Assembly: GCA_037126765.1 (NCBI GenBank)
Contig: JBBCBC010000001.1
Location: forward strand, 22,152,622-22,216,621
DNA length: 64,000 nt
From: Stenogyne calaminthoides
Taxonomy: Eukaryota; Streptophyta; Magnoliopsida; Lamiales; Lamiaceae
Direction: 5' to 3'
The notes beneath the pieces were generated by a model. That model did no database searches. It had not been told where the DNA came from and saw only the letters and a program-made list of their open reading frames with translations. This document shows positions 44,912-56,374 of this stretch, in pieces; positions within the stretch are counted from its first letter, which is position 1; each line of letters begins with the position of its first letter. The translations under genes were made by a program, and so were the position numbers.

Positions 44912-46222
44912 TCTATTTTTCAGGAGGAAAACAAGGGCACTGAGCTGATTGAAGATCACATGGCACTGATGAGTGGAGATGAAATGGCCCCTGCTGTATG
45001 GTATCTTGACAGTGGATGCTCAAGACATATGATAGGATTCAAGAAGATACTCAGTGACTATGTTGAACAAAGAGGCCCTCAGATCACATTTGGAGATAAC
45101 TTCAAGGGACAGACTGAAGGATATGGAACTTTGGAAATCGACTCAGTTCATATCCATGGTGTTTCATATGTATCTGGATTGAAGCATAATCTGCTTTCAA
45201 TAAGCCAATTCTGTGATAAGGGTTTTAATGTTGAGTTCTCTAAGAACTTATGTTATGTGAAAGATGATATTTCACAGAAAATATTACTAACTGGTACAAG
45301 AAAAGGAAATGTGTATCTTGCTGATTGGAGTTCAACTCCTAAAGATACATGTTTGGTTGCAAAAAGTTCCACAGATACCAGTTGGTTATGGCATAAAAGA
45401 ATGAATCACCTGAATTTCAAAACCCTGAATAAACTTGCAAGATTAGCTCTTGTGAGAGGGTTGCCAAATGAAGTGTTCAGTAAGGAACATCTTTGTGATG
45501 CGTGCCAAAAAGGAAAACAAGTTAAAGCATCATTTAAAAGCAAAGTAGATGTTTCTCTTGAGAGAATATACTTGTTGTTGCATATGGATCTTTTTGGTCC
45601 AGTAACACCAATAAGCACTAATGGCAGGAAATATACACTCGTAGTAGTTGATGACTACTCAAGATATACTTGGGTCATATTCTTACCAAGAAGAAGGAGA
45701 CTCGCATAAAAGTCACTGAAGTTCTTGAAAAGGCTCGATATTGAGAAAAAATCGAGTGTGGTCAAAATCGGATCCGGACAAAGGAACCGAATTTATAAAC
45801 CATATTATATCGATTATTGTGCGTGAAATGGAATTACTCATGAAACATCACCGCAAGGACCCCTCAACAAAATGGTGTTCTTTGAAAGAAGGAACAGGAC
45901 TTTAAAAAAAAGTTGCGAGGACCATGATAAATTTGAAGTTTGAGATTCCTAAAAGATTTTGAAATTTGAAGTCATCACACCGCATGCTATTCACAAAATG
46001 ATCCATCTTGACCAAGAGTCAAGGCAAAACACCATACGAGCTTTGGAATGAAAGGAAGCCTCTTGTTTTTTTTTTTTTCGTGTGTTTGGTTGCAAGTGTT
46101 TCATACACAATAATGGTAAAGATCGATTGAAAACATTTGATAGCAAAGTCGATGAAGGAATATTCTTAGGATATTCTCAAGTCGATAAAACTTTCGAGTT
46201 TACAACTTAGGGACTCTTTATT
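44912..46222 (+). pseudogene. pol: SIRE-C protease and integrase
   Basis: Protease and integrase N-terminus are open and in frame with the gag tail (to 45709): WYLDSGCSRHM (catalytic Asp 45008-45010), KHNLLSISQFCDKGFNVEF, WHKRMNHLNFKTLNKLARLALVRG, CDACQKGKQ without the insertion seen in SIRE-A, and LLHMDLFGPVTP. From about 45690 the integrase core is scrambled by many small indels, so the second Asp and the Glu cannot be read in one frame, although nucleotide similarity to SIRE-A continues. Confidence 0.82.
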
Positions 46223-48335
46223 GTGGAGGAAACACCTCATGTTGTTTTTGATGAATCTACTTGTGTTCAGAAGAAACAGGAACATGATGCAGAAGAAATG
46301 ACCAAGAGAATCACCAGATTAAGCCTGAAAAAGAATGACAAATCATCCACTGAACCTAAAAAGAAGAAGTCAGTCACCTTCTATGAATGGAGTGACTCAG
46401 ACTCAGACAAAGAAGTTCAGGATGGAACTCAGGATGGTGAGACTCAGGAAAGCCAACACACCAAAGGTGACCAATCCGAACAGACACCGCCTCGGACTCG
46501 GTATGTGATGCCAATGAAGATGTGGTCACAGCTGAGGCAATTCTGAATCTATCAACCAAAGGGGAACAAATGTCACTGACAATGTTCTGAATATAATTTC
46601 CCCTGAGGAAGATGATTCCATTTCTCTTTTTCTGTTGTTCCCTGAGTTTATTGAACTAACTGAACCTAACATTTCAAATGTTGAGGATACTATTGAAGGG
46701 GGAACATCTAGAAGAAGTTGGTTAGATAGTCATCCTACAAGTCAGATTGTGGGTGATCTAACTGAAGGTGTTAAGACAAGAAGGTTCCATGGTGAAAGTG
46801 CATTATTCTGCTGCTTCCTATCAGAGAGAGAGCCTACTGAGATTGAAGAAGCTCTACAAGATTCTTTTTGGATTACTGCTATGCAAGAAGAGCTAAATCA
46901 ATTCTCAAGGAATGAAGTATGGGAGCTAGTGGATAGACCTGAAAGGCACAATGTTATTGGAACCAAGTGGGTATTTAAGAATAAAAGAGATGAGAACAAC
47001 AACATTGTAAGAAACAAGGCAAGGCTAGTTGCACAAGGTTATTCCCAAGAAGAAGACTTGGATTATGATGAAACCTTTGCACTGTTGCAAGACTAGAAGC
47101 CATCGATTGTTTCTTGCATATCTTTGCCCACATGAAGTTCACGGTCTATCAAATGGATGTGAAGAGTGCATTTACGAACGATGTGCTTAAGGAAGAGGTT
47201 TATATGGAACAACCTCCACAGGTTGAATTAGAATGACCAAGTTTACGAGGCTCGTAAAAAAAGCCTTGTATGGTCTTAAGCAAGCACCAAGAGCATGGTA
47301 TGATACTCTTTCTCGCTTTCTTCGACCCGCGGTTTTTGTCAAAGGAACTGTTGATAGAACTTTGTTCGGGATAGAAGATGGGGAAGATATCTTACTAGTT
47401 CGATATATGTTGATGACATTATTTTTGGATCTCCAAATCATCGGTTGTGTGAAAAAGTTTTCTACAATCGATGAAAGGCAAGTTTGAGATGTCTATGATG
47501 GGGAGATGAATTTCTTTCTAGGTCTTCAAGTGAAACAATCAAAGGAAGGAATCTTCATCAACCAAGCAAAAGTACACCGTAGATCCGATTGCCAAATATG
47601 GTGTGCAGACTGCAATGCGTTAGGATTCCCATGAATACTAACTACAAGATGGATCCCGATCACGAAGGCAAAATCGATAAGTCACACCGATTATAGAGGG
47701 ATCATTGGATCATTGCTCTATCTCACGCAAGTAGTAGGCGGATATAACATTTCTTTGTTGGGATATGTGCAAGATACCAAGCTAATCCTAAGGCTTAGTC
47801 ACATGGAGGTCGCCAAAAAGACACTAAAGTATCTTAAGGGCACAAAGAATAGAGGATTGTGGTATCCGATTGATGATAACCTTGAGTTAATCGGGTTATT
47901 CGGATCTCGATTATGGAGGTAGAATTGACAGAAGTCCACTACTGAAACTTGTCGGTTTCTTGGAAGTAAGTGATATCTTGGTTTTCGAAGAAACAAACCT
48001 CGATGAGAACCAAGACTACCGAAATTTGAATACATGGTTTTGCAGGAAGTCTGCGTGCTCGGTCTTTAGCTCGACAACAATTAAGGGATTATAAAGTTGT
48101 AGCCAATGAAGTACCCATATTTTGTGATAATAATAGTGCTATTACTATTTCACAAAATCCGGTATTACACACCGATGCAAGCATGTGGATATCGAACATC
48201 ACTTCATCGAGATCATGTCGAGAAAAGGACATCGGGATGGAGAAAATTCATCTTGATAAGCAGCGAGTCGATATCTTGACTAAACCTTTGGGTTTGAATC
48301 AAGATTTCGGAACTATCGATTGAATTAGGGATGTT
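46223..48335 (+). pseudogene. pol: SIRE-C RT and RNase H
   Basis: The linker is open at 46223-46546. RT starts cleanly (46635-47096: WELVDRPERHNVIGTKWVF, ARLVAQGYSQEEDLDYDETFA), then is broken by dense indels to the end. Pieces such as LYGLKQAPRAWYDTL (about 47262-47310) and the RNase H DNNSA region (about 48125) are recognisable. It ends near GMLDP (48335). The damaged part coincides with a patch of CTGA to CGA-like changes. Confidence 0.8.
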
Positions 48336-48981
48336 GGATCCAGTGTATAGAGTAAATCAAAAAATCGAAGGTTTTCGGATGCATGAAGTTTTTCTCGAAA
48401 TTCTCTTGAGAAACTTCGAGGATAAAATAGGAATTATCTTGAACCGAGTCTCGAAACTCGGATGTCTTGAAGGTCGATACTCGAAAGATCATACTTAACC
48501 CTTTCAAGACTCGAAGATCATCTTGACATTTTATCAAGGTCAATAATCAGTAAGACTGATAGGAAAATTAGTCTGAAGAGGTAATGACTCATGCAACTCA
48601 TTTATTGCTTAAGTGAAACTCAGTAATCATTTGCAATAAATACAAAACACCTGAAGAATGTTTTTGGGCGGGACCTTTGAAATTCCAAGGAAGGTCAACA
48701 ATCATTAAATGCTCTGTTGCTTTTATTCACCAATGAGGTTAAAATGGCGGCTTACTTTTCGTGAGAGTCCTTTCGCATACCCGATTAATCGTGGATTAAT
48801 CTTAACCGTTGATTCTCACCAAACCGATACGAATTCCACGAATCGGTCTATATATTTCTTGAGAAGCAAATTCAAGCCCCTTTTATTAAACCCTCATTTC
48901 CAAAAATCCTCTACAAAATAAAATTCCCTTTGCCCAGAAAATCTTTATCACTCTGAAACCCTAACCTTCAATTTCTTCAAA
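48336..48981 (+). promoter_or_regulatory. SIRE-C spacer between pol and ORF3, candidate internal promoter
   Basis: About 645 bp with no coding homology. A CCAAT word (ACCAATGAG, about 48730) and a TATA box TCTATATATTTC (48847-48858, core from 48849) precede an A/C-rich leader, and the ORF3 ATG is at 48982, 133 bp after the TATA core. SIRE-A has the same spacing although the flanking bases differ. The first 200 bp are in a damaged CGA-rich patch. Promoter activity is inferred. Confidence 0.55.
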
Positions 48982-51900
48982 ATGACTTATACCAATTTCG
49001 ATAAATTGGTCGAAACCAATAAACCTTGGTATGAGTACGTTGTATCTCTGGAGAGTACTTCCAACTCCAAACATGAAGAAGAGGCGCTTCATTTGATCAG
49101 ATTATGGAAATCGACAAACCTAAATGTCAAAAACCGAATTTGATCACGGAATATTCGCGAGAGGTAATAGAGTTCGTCTCTAATATGGAAATAGATGAGG
49201 ATGATAATATTGAGTCCAAGATTTATGTTTCGCATTTAGAGCATACATCGAAGTATATAGATTTTGTTCGGGAGTTGTACATAGTCCCTCAAAATTTAAA
49301 CGATGTTTTTGAGTTGTGTGATAGGGGAGATGATCCCACTTTGTATATGTTAGGTCGAGAGCAAGAATATCCTGTTAAATTTGAGGCGACCTTACATAAG
49401 CGGCATTTGAGGCCAAAATACAGAGTGTTGATGGATATTGTGAGTAAGTTCATAATGAGTCGATCGGGGAGTTTTGAGCAGATTAGCACTCCCAAACTCC
49501 GATTGATGGTGGCGATTGAGGACTCACCCACCAAGGATTTCAACTGGCTGAAGTATCTGATCAAGGTGGTGAGTGAGCAAGCCAAGGTAATAAAAAAGGA
49601 GGACGACTCAATTTCGATCAAAGGCAAGATCCTCCATGCCACCAAAATAGCTTTTATTTTGGAAATGTGTCGAGAGGAGGAGGATATCATTGCCAACTCT
49701 ACTCCTTTCCCTAAGTCCAAAGTAATGTTCAAGCCCATTGCTGCAAAGAGGACCATCAAAGGGAAGAAAGAGAAGAAAGTGGAATCACCTGTTGCTGCTG
49801 TTGAAGAAACCCAACAAGCCAGGGGGAAGGCTTTGTTGGAGGCCAAGAAGGAGCAGGGTGAAAAATTGAAGAAGAAGACCCTAGCTCCAAAGCGCAAGAG
49901 AATGGTGGTTCTCACTGATGATGAGGAGGAAAGTGAAGCTGAGGAGATTCAACCTGAGAGCCAAACTGCTCAGAAATCGCCTTTACATGTATTGGCTCAG
50001 GCTATCTCAAAGGCACAGGATCAAACTGAGGAGCAAGTCTTCTCTGAGGTTCTTGAGACGTCGCTAAGTTCAGACAAGTTCTCTCAAGAAATATTCCAAG
50101 GACCTCAGACCTCAGAGAAAGTTCAGATTCCTTCTGAGGAAGTGTCGGCTCAGACCGCAGAAGATGCTCAGATTCCTGCTGAGGAAATGCCCACTCAGAC
50201 CTCAGAGCAAACTGAAATTCCCACTGAGGAGGCGCCAGCTCAGACCTCAGAACCAAGTTAAATTCAGACTGAGGTGCTGCCTGCCCAATCCTCAGAATTT
50301 GCTGAGCCTCAGGAGCCGATGAACTTTGATGAGCTCCTGAGTGATCTTTTACTCGATCCTTCAGCAGACTTCTCTACTGAACCTGAGAGCCCGATGCTCA
50401 AGAAGGGTGAAGCTGAAGAGACCGAATGGCGAAGCAAGGGGGAACGGTTCATTCTTGACCCCTCCCCGAAGCTTAGCTCATTCCCTGACCTCCAAGACAT
50501 CTTCTTCAGATTGAGGTCAACGGTCTTCATCCTCAACTAGACTCTTCCAGAAATGCTCAACATAGCTTCATTCAGAGGCGAAGACTGGTGGAACGAGGAA
50601 ACAACTCTGCTCACTGAATTCTCAGGATTCAGGAAAACCAAGCTCAGAATGAAAACGTCTGACTTTGATGAGTTGGTTAAGAGAAAAGTGGCTGAGAGGA
50701 AGGATGCGGAAGTTGGTGCCCCGAGCTCCAAAGACAAATCTCAGGATGGGGACCAATAAGGGGATGATGAGGGTCAATCTCAGAAGGAGAAAGACCAAAC
50801 CGATCTTTGAAGAGGTCATTGTCGAACATCCTAGATCGAAGTTAGCCTTCAGGTAACTTTTGGCACTATTAACAATTATGCCAGGATTACTGAAGTGCCT
50901 ATCTTTAAATCTGTAATGTCTGATATGCAGACTGAGGCTCAGGTGGACACCCAAGCTCAGGGTGAAGCCCCAGTTCAGATCGAAGCTCGTGTTCGACCGA
51001 GACTCAGTCAATAACCCCGACTTCGGTGAGACACAAAGCCGATCGAGATATGCTTCGAGATTGATCTCACCCCGGATGGAAAAGTTTGGAGAAGGTTGAG
51101 CCAATCCTGACCAAAGTTGCTCAGATCGAGGAGGTATTGGCCAACCAAGTTAAGAAGATTGAAAGCTTGAGTTCTTCTTCAGAACTGGTGCAACTTCAGA
51201 ACTCTATGACTGAGAAACTGACCTCCATGGAAGGAAAGTTAGAAGAAAAGATGGAGGGGGTCAAAGCTGAACTTAATGAAGAGTCAAGGCAAAGGCATCG
51301 AGAGCGATCAATCTCTAGAAACTAAATTGGCAGAGAAGAACGAGATGCTAGTGAAGAACGTTGTTGAGGAGATGAGCTCAATGCTCATGGCCAAGATGAC
51401 ATACATGTTCAAGGAAGCTCTCTCTAGCCAATTTGCTCATCTGTCTGAAGAATTCTCAGTGGCGAAGAACCACCTCCAGGCTCGAGGAGGAGCGGGATCG
51501 GTTAAGCAAGGGGGAGGTGAGTGTCAATAAAGAACAATATCACATGGACACAAAGACTCTCCAAAGCTTCTACCGTAGTATGGATCCAAGAAGGGGGAAA
51601 GACCCAGTGCTGATCTCAGGAAATTATTGGATCAAACTCTAAAAGGCAAGACGATCAAGGAAGCTGAAAAGAAAATCGTTGCCGAAGCCATGAAGGAGAT
51701 AGAGGCCACTGAGAAGCTGAAATTTAAGAAGGTGGAGAATCCAATCTACACTCAGGTTTCAGAGGAAACAATGCAAGAAGTTGCTGCAGAGAAACTGAGT
51801 GGTAGAAGAGTTGGAACTAGCCAAGCTGGAGCTGAAATGCCAATTAAAAGAAAAGCTATGGCGTTCGAGGAACCAAAGGGCAAAAGAACTAAGGCTTCTA

Positions 51901-52560
51901 ATCCAGTTCAGAGAAAGCTGATTCAGGATATTGAAGAGTCTGAGGTTGAGCCACAGAAGAAGGTCTTCAACACTAGAAGTGCTCTGAAGTCACTCCAAAT
52001 TGAGCAAGCTAAAAAGACTGCTGCTTCTGTCTCTGGAGTTCCAGTGATCAGAAAGAAGATGGAAGAAGAGCAGAAAAGAAGGAGTGGTTTCAAGAGGTTC
52101 ACGAGCAAGAGAAGAGGGACAGCACAAGCACATAAATGGCCGCATGTTGACAAATGGATGCCAATCCAGCTCAATGATGCGTGGGAAGAAATCAAGAGAA
52201 CCTTTTGTTTTTACTATGATGTGCTCAGAGAGTGGAGGGGAGAAAGCTCAGATCCCAATGAGGCGTTCATTGACTATCTCCTGACCTTCTATCCAAAATA
52301 CCTTCAAGGATGGATCAATCTTGCGGATGAAGGGAAGGTCAGATATACACCCCCGTCCATACTCTTACCCTCCTCCTAGACTTGGAAATGGCTTGGTAAA
52401 TGAAGCGGCCATTTCTCAAGAAATTGCTTTCAAGACGCCACTCGGTTGGGCTGACAGGAACAATCCGATATCATTAAAGAAAGAGATCTTGTTGAAAAGA
52501 AGATATTATGGGATGTTCAACCTTGAGGTGCCTGCTGATGAGGTGGAAAATCAGAACTGA
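48982..52560 (+). pseudogene. SIRE-C third ORF (env-like/ORF3)
   Basis: Starts MTYTNFDKLVETNKPWYEYV at 48982, frameshifts near 49100, then has a 385-codon open piece (49104-50261): globular domain with LYMLGREQE, PKYRVLMDIVSKFIMS, SGSFEQI and RLMVAIEDSPTKDFNWLKYL; a Lys/Glu-rich linker; and three ~15-residue repeats of the form IPxEExxxQTxE. A TAA (50259-50261) and the TAG shared with SIRE-A (50538-50540) interrupt the same frame before SFRGEDWW (to 50759). After a damaged patch come a coiled coil (51086-51530) and the C-terminal domain (51627-52560: KWPHVDKWMPIQ, EEIKRTFCFYYDVLREWRG, YYGMFNLEVPADE). No membrane segment is evident. Function unknown. Confidence 0.75.
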
Positions 52561-52931
52561 AGAGCCAGAGCAAAAAAGCAAAGAAGACTGAAGATCAACT
52601 CAGAAGACTCTTGTAATCCTTTATCTTTTTGTCTTTATGATTTTGTTAGATAAGATTCATTGTAACTTGTAACTGTCTACCAAACATCAATGAAACCTTA
52701 TCATTTATGCTCAAAAGATAATATCTCATTATCTTAATTTACATGTCTTTAATTTTGATATGCCTGAATGTTGTCTCTGAGATTAATTGTTGGGAGATTC
52801 TCTGATTAAGAAATTGTTGGGAAATTCTCTGTTTATGAAATTGTTGGAGATAAACCAATCTTGTAATAGGATAAACTGAAACCTGAGTATAGGTTAAGTA
52901 TGTTGTAAACAAGATAAGTTTTGGCATCATC
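52561..52931 (+). other. SIRE-C 3' untranslated spacer with LTR-start-like repeats
   Basis: Homologous to 20594-20844. Three consecutive AATTGTTGGGA-type motifs (about 52786, 52813, 52840) mimic the PPT/LTR junction upstream of the real one. No coding frame is supported. Confidence 0.6.
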
Positions 52932-52945
52932 AAAAAGGAGGAAAT
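52932..52945 (+). other. SIRE-C polypurine tract
   Basis: AAAAAGGAGGAAAT directly before the 3' LTR. Confidence 0.85.
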
Positions 52946-55028
52946 TGTTGGGAGATGAATTTAATAAAGAGAGATTTTGATTAGATCCCAAAACCCCTGA
53001 GTATGACATGTTCAGGATAATCTTGATAGTTGAGTCAGGATTCAGTTTTAGAGTGTTCATGATGCTATCTGCAAAATGTATAGTCAGCAGATATAGATCA
53101 GGATAGGTTCTGAAGACTCAGTAAGTTTCTGAAGAAACTAAAGTTTCAGTATGAAACTGAAGTTTCGGTTTCAAGATGAAATCGAAGTTTACAAGGTTTT
53201 CATTGAAATCGAGATATCAAGACTCAAAGAAATCGAGAATCAAGACTCAAGAGGAAATCGAGATATCAAGACTCAAAGGAGAAATCAAGACTCAAAGATG
53301 AAGACTCGAAGATATCGGTCCAAGATATCTGCGGAAGACTCGTAAATCATCAAGACTCGGTCATCAAGACTCGTAAGACTCAAGACTCGTAAGACCCCAA
53401 GACGCAGAAGATGTAAGATCAAGATCAAGATCGGAGGATATCAAGGCACATGAATTATCAAGACTCAAGAATGTAATCAAATGCTCAAGATAAACCTCAA
53501 TGTTCCGAGGCAATCGAAAATATCTATCTGAAGGATTCAATACTGAGAAAAACGCGATTCCTTAGAAAAATAGATATTATCCAAGACATTCTCATGCAGA
53601 CAAAAGGAACTAAGACAAAGTGTTGTTAAGGTTATATCACTAAGAGGTGTAACCAAAAAGAGCCGTTGAGGTTGTCTACCTTTAACTGGAGACAAAAGTC
53701 ATAAAGAAGAAGACAAAGATCGCAGACATTATCGACAATCGACAAATGACAAAGTCACCAAAAAGATGTCGAAGTACTAAGTTCCAGATCGCAAAAAGTG
53801 ATGACCACCACTACATGAAAAGCAGCCTACCTAAAACGTCTTTAGGGAGTCTCAAACCCTAAATATAGTCGTTCATCACACACCATAAGAGGAAACTCAT
53901 GGAGCTATCTCTTCCAACGGATAGTTTTTCAAGAGTGACCTTGGTGTTTGCCTATAAATACTTGTGACCCTCTACATTGAAGGTTACGGGAAATTTGTAA
54001 GCAACTCAAGAGCTCAAACTTATTATTGCAAGTTGAAGCACTCGAAAAACCAAGAATTTCCCAAGTGCTTTATTTCGAAGAGAGCTCATTCCACTAAGCC
54101 TAGCTTGATAAGATATATCCAAAGCTTAGTCGAGATATCCTAGCCTTTGCATTGTTCTTAATTGTAAAGGATATCTCATCCTAGTTGGAAACCAACCAAG
54201 AAACCCCAAACCCTTTGTAAGGTAGTTTGAGTGTGATTGTTGGTGAGATTGGAGTTGTAAAGAGTTAGTAAACTACAAGGAGGTAGTCAGAAAGTTATAG
54301 AGGAGAAGTGAGTAATCTATCTTGGATAGACAGAAAGCTTGTGTGTGTTTTGAGTTAGTAAACTACAGAGGTAGTCAGAAAGCTCAAAATAGAAAGGTTA
54401 GTAAACTACAAGAGGTAGTCAGAAAGCCTTAGGAAGTGATTAGTGAATTTCTCTGAAGTGATCAGGGAGAGTGGACGTAGGAGATTGAGTCTCTGAACCA
54501 CTATAACTTGCTGTGTTCTTTGCTTTCTGTTTTGCTTTGATTAACTGTTGCATATCTTTAAACTGAAAGCATATTTTCACTGATATTCAGTTGGAATCAA
54601 TCCACTGAAGTTGCATCTGAACTGAATCACAGCCTAATCACTGTTCCATTAAAAATGAAGGTTTTCAGCAAAAGCTTAAAACGAGTATAAACTAAGGGCC
54701 AACCATTCCGCACATCTGAGTAGCTAGAACAGATAGTTACCAAACTGAACTTACTCTTCTGAGGGTTCAGTAAGTTAGTTATCTGATCCAAGCAGCTCAG
54801 GATCTCTGAAAACTCAGGATCAGTTGGGATTATCTGAGGTATCTGAAAGCAGCTCAGGATCACTGTCTCAGGTAGACTTTGACTCAGAGCGATTTGTGCT
54901 TCTCAGGACCAAATCATCAGGACAACCTGACCCAAGCTGACCTCAGTAAAGAAAAGTTTTAAAAACACTGAAACACGTGTATTCCCCCCCCCATACACGT
55001 GTAAGACTCGTTTACACCGGGACCAACA
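52946..55028 (+). mobile_element. SIRE-C 3' LTR
   Basis: Partner of 40331-42404 (2,083 bp). TATA at 53951-53961; U5 hairpin 54973-55002 with nine C's in the loop. In 53150-53860 the copy differs from the 5' LTR by clustered indels at CTGAAG and CAGAAG words; elsewhere the two are close. Target duplication ACTAT follows. Confidence 0.9.
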
Positions 55029-55640
55029 ACTATGACGAGACCTTCTCACCAGTTGCAAAGATCAAGTCCATTCAAATTTTACTTGCGGTAGCAGCACACT
55101 TTGATTATGAGATTTGGCAGATGGATGTCAAAACAGCTTTCCTCAATGGAAACATTGATAAGGAAGTGTTTATGACCCAACCGGAAGGTTTTACATCTAA
55201 GTCAAATTCTAATCTAGTATGCAAGCTAAAGATATCCATTTATGGATTGAAGCAAGCTTCTAGGAGTTGGAATATCCGATTTGATGAAGCTATCAAGTTT
55301 TTTGACTTCATCAGAAACTCGGAAGATCCTTGCATTTATCGTAAATGCAATGGGAAGAATATTATTTTCATAATCGGGTATGTCAATGGCATATTGATTT
55401 TGGGAAATAATATCCCGTTAATGCAGTCCATTAAAGATTTTTGTTAAAGACTTTCATGATGAAGGGTCTTGGTGAAGCCTACTACATCCTAGGGATCATG
55501 ATCCACAGGGATAGATCCAAGAGAATGTTGGGTCTGTCACAGTCCACCTACGTAGACAAGGTGTTGAAGCGTTTTGCGATGGAGAACTCTAAGAGAGGAT
55601 CTCTATCGGCAAATCATGGGATAAAGTTATCAAAGTAGGA
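55029..55640 (+). pseudogene. pol: E1b reverse transcriptase, second part
   Basis: Continues the RT interrupted at 40330: DETFSPVAKIKSIQILLAV, IWQMDVKTAFLNGNIDKEVF, ISIYGLKQASRSWN. The catalytic YVDD has become YVNG (about 55378-55389), removing both active-site aspartates. A stop follows at ~55445, then another frame gives KGLGEAYYILGIMIHRDRS and SQSTYVDKVLKRFAM. The enzyme is dead. Confidence 0.85.
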
Positions 55641-56361
55641 TTGTCCTTCTGTTGAAGCTGATATCAAGCACGTGAAAGATGTCCCATATGCATATGCAAT
55701 TGGGTCAATCATGTACACCATGACTTGAACTAGGCCAAACGTGGCCTACGCTATCAACATCACTGGTAGATACCAACAGAATCCGGGTGAGTCTCACTGG
55801 ATTGCTGTCAAGACCATTTCGAAGTATCTCATACGAACTAAAGAATGTTTTCTTGTCTATGGTGGACAGTCAGAACTAGTAGTGATTGGTTAAGCTGACA
55901 CAAGTTTCCAATCCGACGATGATGATTACAAATCACAGTCAGGTTACGTTTCACTCTCAATAATGAGGTGGTCAGTTGGAATAGTTCCAAGCAAAAGGAC
56001 CGCAGATTCAACAACCGAAGTTGAGTACATTACTGTATCAGAAGCCTCAAGGAGGTTGTCTGGATTTTATAGTTCTTAAGAGAACTAGGGGTAGTTCCGA
56101 GTGCCAGTGGTCTAATAAAGTTGTATTAAGACAATGTTGGTGCGAATGCGCAAGCAAAGGAACCGAGATCAGCAAACAGAAACAAGCATGTACCAAGACT
56201 TATCCTTTGATCCAAGAGATCATAAGGATAGGAGAAATGGAATTAAAATGTATTCCCACATATTTAATTTGGAAGATCATTTCACCAAAACACTGAGTGT
56301 TCATGTACGCACTAGACATTTGATGGTCTAGGGGTTAGACATGTAAGTGATTGACTCTAGT
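55641..56361 (+). pseudogene. pol: E1b RNase H remnant
   Basis: YAYAIGSIMYTMT, TRPNVAYAINITGRY, HWIAVKTISKYL and STTEVEYITVSEA follow copia RNase H order, with several stops (for example at ~55636, ~55726, ~55890) and frameshifts near 56020 and 56130. In the last conserved block (NRDQQTETSMYQDL) the HIDxRxH-type motif is not kept. Coding homology stops shortly before the PPT. Confidence 0.75.
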
Positions 56362-56374
56362 CCAAGTGGGAGAT
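56362..56374 (+). other. E1 polypurine tract
   Basis: CCAAGTGGGAGAT immediately before LTR C, a typical plant copia PPT. LTR B has none, which supports LTR B being a 5' LTR. Confidence 0.85.

Larger units (their letters stand above)
40331..55028 (+). mobile_element. SIRE-C: full-length Sirevirus in E1b RT
   Basis: 14,698 bp with LTRs at 40331-42404 and 52946-55028, TSD ACTAT, PBS, gag, pol, ORF3 and PPT in the same order as SIRE-A, and clear homology throughout. LTRs are ~300 bp longer than in SIRE-A. Long stretches stay open and close to SIRE-A, but patches (for example 45690-46240, 47085-48500, 53150-53860) have dense small indels and substitutions at CTGA/TCAG/CAGA words (see findings). 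Confidence 0.9.
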
